From an uncultured Holdemanella sp. (GTDB taxonomy: Bacteria; Bacillota_I; Bacilli_A; Erysipelotrichales; Erysipelotrichaceae): a DNA stretch of 64,000 nt. The DNA is taken from the NCBI RefSeq assembly GCF_934754935.1, contig NZ_CAKVJB010000007.1, positions 6,393 through 70,392 on the forward strand, given 5' to 3'. The notes under the pieces were generated by a model. That model was not told the DNA's origin, ran no database searches, and saw nothing but the letters and a program-made list of their open reading frames with translations. This document shows positions 53,356 to 60,005 of this stretch, one piece after another (the stretch's first letter is position 1; each line of letters begins with the position of its first letter). The position numbers were made by a program, and so were the translations under genes.

Positions 53356-53805
53356 ATGTGGTATCAGGGTGACAATAACGTATTGGATGAGCCAAAAATA
53401 TATTTAGATGGTTCATACAAAGATTTTGGATATGGATTCTATTGTTCTTTTGAAGAAAAACAAGCTAAAAGATGGGCTTTAACTAAAAAGAATAGACATG
53501 TTGTGAATGTATATTCTTATACTGAAAATAAGAATTTAAATTGTCGGATCTTTAAAGAGATGAGTGATGAATGGCTAGACTTTGTGGTTTCATCAAGACA
53601 AGGTGAAAGACATAATTATGATATTGTCGAAGGTCCAATGGCGGATGATACAATTTGGAATTATGTAGATGACTTTGCGCGTGGATTCATTTCTAGAACT
53701 GCATTTTGGGAGTTGGTTAAATTCAAGTATCCTACACATCAAATTGTATTTTGTACAGAAGCCGCTTTGAAATGTCTGGAATATGATAGGAGTTATCAGT
53801 TATGA
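53356..53805 (+). CDS. DUF3990 ADP-ribosyltransferase-like toxin
   Basis: 149 residues: IYLDGSYKDFGYGFYCS, FEEKQAKRWAL, then NYDIVEGPMADDTIWNY and HQIVFCTEAALKCL, matching the DUF3990 family, which has an ADP-ribosyltransferase-like fold (DFGxGFY). It would modify a target with NAD; the target is unknown. The partner gene overlaps by 4 nt (ATGATG region), the layout of a toxin-antitoxin pair. Confidence 0.8.
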   Translation: MWYQGDNNVLDEPKIYLDGSYKDFGYGFYCSFEEKQAKRWALTKKNRHVVNVYSYTENKNLNCRIFKEMSDEWLDFVVSSRQGERHNYDIVEGPMADDTIWNYVDDFARGFISRTAFWELVKFKYPTHQIVFCTEAALKCLEYDRSYQL

Positions 53806-54269
53806 TGAACAAATACTTTAATGAGCCTATTGAAGAGAATGATTTGTTCTATATTTGTTTTCTAATTGAAAAAGTGTCTAGACATCTTCATCAGCGAAAC
53901 TCATATGTTGTGAATAAACTTGGATATGATCCTTTGTATCATTTGATAAGTGTCGCCAATGTCTTGCATAGCGAAAATTCAGATCAGGTTGTTTATGATG
54001 TAATTGAAGAATATGGGTTAAAGCAGGGCAATTTTCATATTGAAGATGTAAATCGTGAATTATGTACACATATTCCAACTGAATTGGATATGGGAAAAGT
54101 ATATACAAGACTTATAGTGGATACATTATATCCAGATGAAGATTATATTGAAGGTATATTGAGAATCTACAATGATGAAATTTGCAGAACATTAGACGAT
54201 TATAATAATGGTTCCTATTATGAACCTTCTTACGTGATTGCGCGTGCATATAAGAATGGTGAGTTTTAA
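53802..54269 (+). CDS. Putative partner/antitoxin of the DUF3990 protein
   Basis: 155 residues, helical and acidic with no catalytic motif: ENDLFYICFLIEKVSRHLHQ, YDPLYHLISVANVLH and YEPSYVIARAYKNGEF. Coupling to the DUF3990 gene through start/stop overlap suggests an antitoxin or accessory protein. The first half recalls DUF3791-like helical partners. ATG 53802 or 53805 are both possible. Confidence 0.65.
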   Translation: MMNKYFNEPIEENDLFYICFLIEKVSRHLHQRNSYVVNKLGYDPLYHLISVANVLHSENSDQVVYDVIEEYGLKQGNFHIEDVNRELCTHIPTELDMGKVYTRLIVDTLYPDEDYIEGILRIYNDEICRTLDDYNNGSYYEPSYVIARAYKNGEF

Positions 54270-54270
54270 A

Positions 54271-54306
54271 TAAAAAAAGATTGTGGACTTATTGCTCCAC
54301 AATCTT
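54271..54306 (-). terminator. Minus-strand terminator
   Basis: An 11-bp perfect stem (54277-54287 with 54296-54306) is followed on the minus strand by a T-run (54278-54271). The stop codon of the minus-strand gene lies at the loop. It may also slow plus-strand transcription from the DUF3990 unit. Confidence 0.85.
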
Positions 54307-54510
54307 ATCTAAACTATGAATGAATTCTACAACCATCTTACGTTTGATGTCATCAATTCGAACAAGTTTATTCAAGGCTTCGATTTCATCTTCATTATCG
54401 AGACAAACGATTTCTCTTCTTAAACGATCGATTTCATCTTCTAAACGATTTTGTTCTTTAATATACTGTTCATGAACAGCTTTGATTTGATTGTATAATT
54501 GATTATCCAT
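54289..54510 (-). CDS. Small coiled-coil protein
   Basis: 73 residues, almost entirely one coiled coil (HEQYIKEQNRLEDEIDRLRR) with many Glu, Arg and Asp. I chose the ATG at 54510 because an upstream extension to 54573 lacks a good RBS and is hydrophobic. I do not recognise the family. It is transcribed against its neighbours and ends in a strong terminator. Confidence 0.55.
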   Translation of the reverse strand: MDNQLYNQIKAVHEQYIKEQNRLEDEIDRLRREIVCLDNEDEIEALNKLVRIDDIKRKMVVEFIHSLDKIVEQ

Positions 54511-54611
54511 GTTTACACCGCTTTCTTTAATCATCATATAGTAAAGTAGAGAATAAAACAACTTATTTTTCAAAATGATTTGAGTTTTTACTTTTTCTTT
54601 GATAAACTAAA

Positions 54612-54818
54612 TTCAAAGCGATGACAAGAAGGAGTAATTTACAACTATTCTTTAGAGAGCAGGCGGCTGGTGAAAGCTTGTGTGTAGGGTAGATGAAGGT
54701 AGTCTTTGAGTTGAATTTATGAAACTAAGTAGTAAATTTCGTGACACAGCGTTAATGTGAATGAGAATAAAATTAGGTGGTACCACGTCAAGCACGTCCT
54801 ATGGGGATGTGCTTTTTT
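54612..54818 (+). ncRNA. T-box riboswitch leader of valS
   Basis: The leader has the conserved elements in order: GGAGTA and AGAGAGC of stem I (about 54631-54660), GGCTGGTGAAAGC (about 54664-54676), and the T-box sequence AGGTGGTACCACG (54775-54787). A 9-bp terminator (54791-54799 with 54805-54813) with a T-run follows. A GTC at 54702-54704 may be the valine specifier. Uncharged valyl-tRNA binds and opens transcription of valS. The specifier call is inference. Confidence 0.9.
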
Positions 54819-54843
54819 ATATTTACGGAAAGGATGATTGTGG

Positions 54844-57456
54844 ATGACGTTGGAAGCAAAATATAATCATTTAGCAGTAGAAAATGATAAATACCAAAAT
54901 TGGATTGAAAAAGGATATTTCACAGCGGGCGATCTATCAAAACGCCCATATTGTATTGTGATCCCTCCACCAAACGTAACTGGAAAGCTACACTTGGGAC
55001 ATGCATGGGATACAACACTACAAGATATTTTATGTCGTTATAAAAGATTAAAAGGCTATGATGTATGCTGGGTAGCCGGAATGGACCATGCGGGTATTGC
55101 GACACAGGCAAAAGTAGATGCTCGTTTAAAATCAGAAGGAATTTCTCGTTATGACATTGGTCGTGAAAAATTCTTAGAAAGAGCATGGGAATGGAAAGAA
55201 GAATATGCTTCTACCATTCGTAGTCAATGGGCTAAATTAGGTTTATCTTTAGATTACAGTCGTGAACGCTTTACATTAGATGAAGGTTTATCACAAGCTG
55301 TTCGTAAAGTCTTTGTAGACTTATATAATGATGGACTAATCTATCAAGGTGAAAGAATCATTAACTGGGATCCTGAAGCCAAAACAGCATTGTCTAACAT
55401 TGAAGTAGAACACAAAGAAATCATGGGTCACATGTATTACTTTAAATATAAAGTCGTAGAAACAGGACAAGAATTAGTGATTGCGACAACTCGTCCAGAA
55501 ACAATGTTTGCCGACCAAGCTATCTTTGTTCACCCAGATGATGAAAGATATAAAGATATCGTTGGAATGCATGCGATCAACCCTGCAAACGGGGACGAAC
55601 TTCCAATCATGGCCGATGATTATATTGACATGAGCTTTGGTACAGCTGTTATGAAATGTACGCCAGCACATGATCCAAATGACTTCGCATTAGCTAAAAA
55701 ATATAACTTACCAATGCCAATCTGTATGAATCCAGATGGAACTATGAATGACATGTGCGGTAAGTATGCGGGTATGGATCGTTTTGAATGTCGTGAAGCT
55801 TTAGTCAATGACTTTAAAGAAGCAGGTGTAGTTGATCATATCGAAGAACACTTACACCAAGTAGGACACTCAGAAAGAACAGGTGTTATTGTAGAGCCTT
55901 ATTTAAGTAAACAATGGTTTGTTAAGATGAAACCATTAGCTGAAGAGGTATTAAAGAATCAAGAAATCGAAGATCAAAGAATCAACTTTGTACCTTCTCG
56001 TTTCAATAAAACATTTGAACAATGGCTAGAAAATATTGAAGATTGGTGTATCTCTCGTCAATTGTGGTGGGGACACAGAATTCCAGCTTGGACAAACAAA
56101 GAAACGGGTGAAATCTATGTTGGAATGGAAGATCCAAAAGACATTGAAAACTGGACTCAAGATGAAGATGTATTGGATACTTGGTTCTCAAGTGCATTAT
56201 GGCCATTCTCAACATTAGGTTGGCCAGAAAGTACAGCCGATTTAGAACGTTATTTCCCTAATGATGTATTGGTAACAGGATATGACATCATCTTCTTCTG
56301 GGTAGCTCGTATGGCTTTCCAAACACGCTACTGCATGAAGAACCGTCCATTCAAAGACGTCTTGATCCATGGACTTGTTCGTGATACACAAGGACGCAAA
56401 ATGTCTAAATCATTAGGTAATGGTATTGATCCAATGGATGTAATTCAAGAAAAGGGTGCTGACGCCTTACGTTTCTTCTTAACAACAAACTCAACACCAG
56501 GACAAGACTTACGTTTTGACGAAACTAAGATGGATGCAAGCTGGAACTTTATCAATAAGATCTGGAATGCTGCTCGTTATGTTCAAATGCAAATTGGTGA
56601 TACAAAACCAGAACTAGACATGACTAAGGCAAACAGCGTAGACAAATGGATCTTAGCTCGTTTTAACGAAGTATTAGATCATGTATCTACAAACATGGAT
56701 AAATATGAATTGGCCATTGTAGGAAACGAACTATATAGCTTTGTATGGGACGATTTCTGCAGCTGGTACATTGAACTTTCTAAAGCTACTCTATACTCAG
56801 AAGACGAAAGCTTAGTAGCCAACACAAAAGCGGTTCTATATACAGTTATGATGGGAATTTTAAAAGTATTATCTCCATTCATGCCATTTGTGACTGAAGA
56901 AATCTATTTGAACTTACCTCATGAAAAAGAAAGCTTAAATGTAGAAACATGGCCAGAAAAAGTTGAATTCGAATATACAGACGCTGAAAAAGATGAAATG
57001 GCATTAGTAATCAGTGCAATTCAAACGGTACGTGAAATCAAAGTTGAATATGCAATGAAACCAAGTGAAGACTTAACAATTTCATTACACAACGACAATG
57101 GCTATGTAGCATTAAATTCAGAATCTACTGCAATCCTTGCACGTATGGCACACGCCACAGTCAAAGAAGATTTAAATACAGAAGATGTATTATCACGTAC
57201 AATTGAAAAAGCTGTATTAACAGTTGCGATGGATGCATTAATTGACTTAGAAGAAGAAAAAGGAAAACTTGAAAAAGAAATCGCACGCCTAGAAAACGAA
57301 ATCAAACGTTGTTCAGGCATGTTGAAAAATCCTGGATTTGTCAATAAAGCACCAGAAGCTAAGGTCAATGCAGAAAAAGAAAAACTAGCTTCTTACACAG
57401 AAAAGCTAGAAATGACGAAAACACAATTAGATAACATCCTTAAGAAGTTAGGATAG
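54844..57456 (+). CDS. valS: Valyl-tRNA synthetase
   Basis: 870 residues, full-length class I synthetase. PPPNVTGKLHLGHAW holds the HIGH signature and KMSKSLGNG is the KMSKS loop. The editing domain carries IATTRPETMFADQAI, and the C-terminal coiled coil (about 800-870) contacts tRNA. It charges tRNA-Val in the cytosol. ATG 54844 has AAAGGA 9 nt upstream; the in-frame TTG 54838 is poorer. Expression is controlled by the T-box leader. Confidence 0.97.
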   Translation: MTLEAKYNHLAVENDKYQNWIEKGYFTAGDLSKRPYCIVIPPPNVTGKLHLGHAWDTTLQDILCRYKRLKGYDVCWVAGMDHAGIATQAKVDARLKSEGISRYDIGREKFLERAWEWKEEYASTIRSQWAKLGLSLDYSRERFTLDEGLSQAVRKVFVDLYNDGLIYQGERIINWDPEAKTALSNIEVEHKEIMGHMYYFKYKVVETGQELVIATTRPETMFADQAIFVHPDDERYKDIVGMHAINPANGDELPIMADDYIDMSFGTAVMKCTPAHDPNDFALAKKYNLPMPICMNPDGTMNDMCGKYAGMDRFECREALVNDFKEAGVVDHIEEHLHQVGHSERTGVIVEPYLSKQWFVKMKPLAEEVLKNQEIEDQRINFVPSRFNKTFEQWLENIEDWCISRQLWWGHRIPAWTNKETGEIYVGMEDPKDIENWTQDEDVLDTWFSSALWPFSTLGWPESTADLERYFPNDVLVTGYDIIFFWVARMAFQTRYCMKNRPFKDVLIHGLVRDTQGRKMSKSLGNGIDPMDVIQEKGADALRFFLTTNSTPGQDLRFDETKMDASWNFINKIWNAARYVQMQIGDTKPELDMTKANSVDKWILARFNEVLDHVSTNMDKYELAIVGNELYSFVWDDFCSWYIELSKATLYSEDESLVANTKAVLYTVMMGILKVLSPFMPFVTEEIYLNLPHEKESLNVETWPEKVEFEYTDAEKDEMALVISAIQTVREIKVEYAMKPSEDLTISLHNDNGYVALNSESTAILARMAHATVKEDLNTEDVLSRTIEKAVLTVAMDALIDLEEEKGKLEKEIARLENEIKRCSGMLKNPGFVNKAPEAKVNAEKEKLASYTEKLEMTKTQLDNILKKLG

Positions 57457-57464
57457 TATAAATT

Positions 57465-57491
57465 ACGCTCAGGTTTCTGGGCGTTTTTTTT
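57465..57491 (+). terminator. Rho-independent terminator after valS
   Basis: An 8-bp stem, ACGCTCAG (57465-57472) with CTGGGCGT (57477-57484), has a 4-nt loop and is followed by eight T residues. Confidence 0.9.
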
Positions 57492-57517
57492 AATCGACAA
57501 AACATTTGTTTCTACAT

Positions 57518-57646
57518 CTATTTGACTTTCCTTTCTTTCTTTCGCACAATGAGAAAGAAAGACTCAGACGCTGTTAGAATTTGCATCACCACAGCATGTA
57601 TAATATCATGCTCTGTGATGGATGTGATATGAAACTGATAACTCAT
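57518..57646 (-). pseudogene. Truncated RelE/ParE-type toxin remnant
   Basis: 42 codons on the minus strand, starting ATGA-overlapped with the antitoxin stop. The first 17 residues (MSYQFHITSITEHDIIH) look like the first strand and helix of RelE/ParE toxins (usual length 90-110). The sequence then becomes unrelated and stops. The catalytic C-terminal half is missing, so it should be inactive. Confidence 0.55.
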
Positions 57647-57906
57647 CGTGTGCGGCGACACCTGATATCTGCCATAGCTTTAGAAAAGGGTTGGGTATTA
57701 CCTGATGCAACATCATCCATTCCTTCCTTAATTTGGCTGTATAGCTCAAAGCGGCTGGTAAGATCTTCGTAGGCTTCAATACTCATAACTGCAAGGTCGC
57801 CTTTTCCATTTTTCGTAATAAAAACTGGTTCTGGATAATTATGACAAAATGTAGAAATTTCATTGTAATTGTTCCTTAAATCAGCACTTGATTTGATTTT
57901 CGGCAT
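57643..57906 (-). CDS. Phd/YefM-family antitoxin
   Basis: 87 residues: MPKIKSSADLRNNYNEISTF, then PVFITKNGKGDLAVMSIEAYEDL, the Phd/YefM DNA-binding N-terminal fold. The C-terminal tail would bind the toxin. RBS AAGGAGGTG is excellent. The toxin gene downstream is decayed, so this is an orphan antitoxin. It has its own promoter overlapped by a 13-bp inverted repeat, its probable operator. Confidence 0.85.
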   Translation of the reverse strand: MPKIKSSADLRNNYNEISTFCHNYPEPVFITKNGKGDLAVMSIEAYEDLTSRFELYSQIKEGMDDVASGNTQPFSKAMADIRCRRTR

Positions 57907-57920
57907 AAAAGCACCTCCTT

Positions 57921-57961
57921 GTTCATAACAAAATTATAAACATATTTTGTTATGAACTCAA
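57921..57961 (-). promoter_or_regulatory. Autoregulated promoter of the Phd/YefM antitoxin
   Basis: On the minus strand, TTGAGT (57961-57956), a 17-nt spacer and TATAAT (57938-57933) form a near-ideal promoter. The inverted repeat GTTCATAACAAAA (57921-57933) / TTTTGTTATGAAC (57945-57957) has an 11-nt gap and spans the spacer and -10. Confidence 0.8.
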
Positions 57962-58162
57962 TGGAGTTACTAAAAGTGTTGGTACAATTAAATCTTGGTA
58001 TGTCAATGAGAATGACCTTTCTTTAAGGAAAGAAATTAATACAGATTGACAGACAACTGAATAGCTGAGCTTTGTTGTTGAACGGCACATATAACACAAA
58101 GCTAAATTAATGAAAACTTCCAATAAAAATAGTGTCTAAGAAACTGAAAGGTGGTATATCTC

Positions 58163-58381
58163 ATGCTCGAAAAGAAGGAATTAACGTTTGTGGTATTCAT
58201 TCTCCATGCTCTTGGTCAACATTGGAATATGACAACGACTGAAGTGTACGAAATCTTGAATACGACAGGTATATTAGATGATTACATTATTAAATGCTAT
58301 GATGTTTTGCATACGTTAGGAAAAGAATATTTGGTTGAAGATATTACAGAGTTTGTTAGAGAAAAGGGAATAGACGTGTAG
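58163..58381 (+). CDS. DUF3791 protein
   Basis: 72 residues matching the DUF3791 family: LTFVVFILHALGQHWNMTTTE, split as FILHALGQHW and VYEILNTTGILDDYIIKCYD, ending LVEDITEFVREKGI. DUF3791 often accompanies DUF3990; here no DUF3990 gene is adjacent, although one lies at 53356. ATG 58163 has AAAGGTGG 9 nt upstream. Confidence 0.8.
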   Translation: MLEKKELTFVVFILHALGQHWNMTTTEVYEILNTTGILDDYIIKCYDVLHTLGKEYLVEDITEFVREKGIDV

Positions 58382-58434
58382 TTGTAAAATAAACTGTTTA
58401 ATCAAAATTGTATCTACCACGAAAATTATAATAA

Positions 58435-58608
58435 ACACTAGTTTTTGCTTTAATAACGTTGGTACTCTTGATTCAAACGGTACAATTTGCTATGCAGCAC
58501 AATTTGGAGGAAACCGTATTAACAGGCATTTTGGCAATTCTCTACTATTTTGTATATATTCGTGTATCTAAGACTACTTTAAGATCGGACTTAGACGATA
58601 TTGAGTAA
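58435..58608 (+). pseudogene. Remnant of a small membrane protein
   Basis: About 55 open codons after a stop encode two hydrophobic helices (LVFALITLVLLIQTVQFAM and TVLTGILAILYYFVYI) and a charged tail SKTTLRSDLDDIE. There is no convincing start codon with RBS. It reads like the C-terminal end of a degraded gene. Confidence 0.4.
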
Positions 58609-58625
58609 GATGTTTCTTTTTATGA

Positions 58626-58655
58626 TTGACTGTCTATTGGATTGAAGTGTAAACT
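58626..58655 (+). promoter_or_regulatory. Candidate promoter of a short plus-strand RNA
   Basis: TTGACT (58626-58631), an 18-nt spacer and TAAACT (58650-58655) precede a terminator at 58688-58729 by about 35 nt; no ORF with an RBS lies between. Confidence 0.45.
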
Positions 58656-58660
58656 AACAT

Positions 58661-58729
58661 TAGGAACAAAAGCTAAGAAGCTTTTAGCGAGGTATGATGT
58701 GCATGTGTGCAGGTTATACCTCGATTTTT
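58661..58729 (+). ncRNA. Possible small RNA with two hairpins
   Basis: The predicted transcript contains a first hairpin (AAAAGCT and AGCTTTT around 58670-58687) and a terminator hairpin, CGAGGTAT (58688-58695) with ATACCTCG (58716-58723), then a T-run. The RNA is inferred from promoter and terminator only; no known family is recognised. Confidence 0.35.
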
Positions 58730-58749
58730 GATTATGAGAATCTGGAAAT

Positions 58750-58806
58750 AAAAAAACCAGCCTCTGCGTACAGAAACTGGGCGTGCGCCTCTTGCGTCAC
58801 CTTCGT
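58750..58806 (-). ncRNA. Possible convergent small antisense-type RNA
   Basis: On the minus strand, TTGCAC (58841-58836) and TATATT (58819-58814), 16 nt apart, are followed after about 55 nt by a strong terminator: a 10-bp stem (58757-58766 with 58771-58780), a 4-nt loop and seven T residues. It faces the plus-strand RNA that ends 21 nt away. The geometry recalls type I toxin-antitoxin loci, but I see no toxin peptide. Confidence 0.45.
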
Positions 58807-58933
58807 CTTAATTAATATACCATATTTTCTTAATTGTGCAACTCACTATATATTCTTCGATTTAATTGTGTTAATAATATTAATGACAATAAAACGTTTG
58901 GGCAATTACGAACTAAATGAAAGGGAACCTATT

Positions 58934-59356
58934 ATGTATGATCAAGAGAAAATTAAAAAGATGAAGAATCATGAACTTGCGATGGAAGCATATTACTATT
59001 CAATTAATAATGATATGATTGGTGGTATATCTGAAAAAAATGCGATAAAATGCTTTGGACAGATTATCGCGATGTTAGATTCAGATGAAAGACTTAATCT
59101 TCCATTCATTACTGTAAATGGAAAATGTTTTGTGGCTACTAAAAAACGCCTGATAAAATGTTCTAAAAACATGTTTGGATACAAATTTAAAGAGTGGAAT
59201 TGGAGTCAGATCAGGAATGTATTCTACAAAAAAGCATTGACAGCAGGAACTTTAATACTGAATACAGTGGATGGAGAAGTTAAAATCTCAATCAATCGAG
59301 ACGGCACAGAGTTTGCTGGCGAAATATTGAGAAAATTAAAGAGAGAAGCAAAATAA
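58934..59356 (+). CDS. PH-like domain protein
   Basis: 140 residues. After a short helical region (IKKMKNHELAMEAYYYSI), a bacterial PH-like beta-barrel follows: LPFITVNGKCFVATKKRLI, then YKFKEWNWSQIRNVFYKK, LILNTVDGEVKISI and FAGEILRKLKRE. An open frame extends upstream to 58694 with a hydrophobic segment, but it runs through two terminator hairpins, so I choose ATG 58934 with AAAGGG 9 nt upstream. Function unknown. Confidence 0.7.
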   Translation: MYDQEKIKKMKNHELAMEAYYYSINNDMIGGISEKNAIKCFGQIIAMLDSDERLNLPFITVNGKCFVATKKRLIKCSKNMFGYKFKEWNWSQIRNVFYKKALTAGTLILNTVDGEVKISINRDGTEFAGEILRKLKREAK

Positions 59357-59427
59357 ACAAATTTGGTGATTGCTGAATCTTTATCTTCATTGTCTTCATG
59401 TAGTATAATCACTACTAGAAGTTCTTT

Positions 59428-59469
59428 GAAATCTCTTTTTAAATCAATGGGTCTGCGAGAAGGGATTTC
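59428..59469. other. 12-bp imperfect hairpin before the MarR promoter
   Basis: The arms 59428-59439 and 59458-59469 pair over 12 positions with wobble pairs and an 18-nt loop. It has no T-run and an unknown role. It lies between the PH-like gene and the terminator at 59481. Confidence 0.4.
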
Positions 59470-59480
59470 AAGTTCTTTAA

Positions 59481-59509
59481 AAGATATGTTTTGTGCATAT
59501 CTTTTTTTA
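59481..59509 (+). terminator. Rho-independent terminator before marR
   Basis: An 8-bp stem, AAGATATG (59481-59488) with CATATCTT (59496-59503), has a 7-nt loop and is followed by a T-run. Confidence 0.8.
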
Positions 59510-59550
59510 TTGACTTAATAGTTAAGTAGGTATATAGTTAAGTAACTTAA
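59510..59550 (+). promoter_or_regulatory. MarR promoter with two palindromic operators
   Basis: TTGACT (59510-59515), exactly 17 nt, TATAGT (59533-59538). Palindrome ACTTAATAGTTAAGT (59513-59527) overlaps the -35, and TTAAGTAACTTAA (59538-59550) overlaps the start-site region. Both carry the TTAAGT half-site, so MarR likely represses its own operon from two sites. Confidence 0.8.
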
Positions 59551-59567
59551 ATAAATTGGAGGTTCTT

Positions 59568-60005
59568 ATGAAAGTTCAAGATGAAGTACTCGATTTGATG
59601 TTTGATCTAACGTATAAAGTCACGAACTATGTTCGAAATAACCGTCATTGTAAAGATGGGCCGCGACTTAAGGATGTGATGTTGTTTAAAACGATTTATA
59701 AAGCAGAGAATCATCAGATTACGATGAGTGAATTGGCAAGTATCTTAGGTGTATCTGCTGCAGCTGTTTCGCAGATGATTGCGGGATTTGAAAAGAAGGG
59801 TCTGCTTCAAAGGGTGCATTCGAATACAGATCGAAGAACCGTATATATTCAAATTGTCCCTGAAGCGATTGAGATGTTTCAAAATCGAATGGATATGCAC
59901 GTAAAGAATGTATATGACTACTTGGATTATCTAGGGGAGTCTGATTGTGCGCATTTAAGAGATATTTTAAAAAAGACAGCTCATTATATGGAGGAAAATA
60001 AATGA
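59568..60005 (+). CDS. MarR-family transcriptional regulator
   Basis: 145 residues with the winged-helix core ITMSELASILGVSAAAVSQM, then GFEKKGLLQRVHSNTDRRTVYIQ, the DxRR wing of MarR proteins. Dimeric DNA-binding repressor, usually released by small drugs. Its gene overlaps the ABC exporter (ATGA), and two palindromic sites lie in its promoter, so it likely controls the exporter in response to the exported compounds. ATG 59568 with GGAGG 5 nt upstream. Confidence 0.95.
   Translation: MKVQDEVLDLMFDLTYKVTNYVRNNRHCKDGPRLKDVMLFKTIYKAENHQITMSELASILGVSAAAVSQMIAGFEKKGLLQRVHSNTDRRTVYIQIVPEAIEMFQNRMDMHVKNVYDYLDYLGESDCAHLRDILKKTAHYMEENK

Noticed and set aside
58694..58933. N-terminal hydrophobic extension of the PH-like protein
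   Set aside because: The extension begins inside a plus-strand terminator hairpin and crosses a second, minus-strand terminator; ATG 58934 has a proper RBS.
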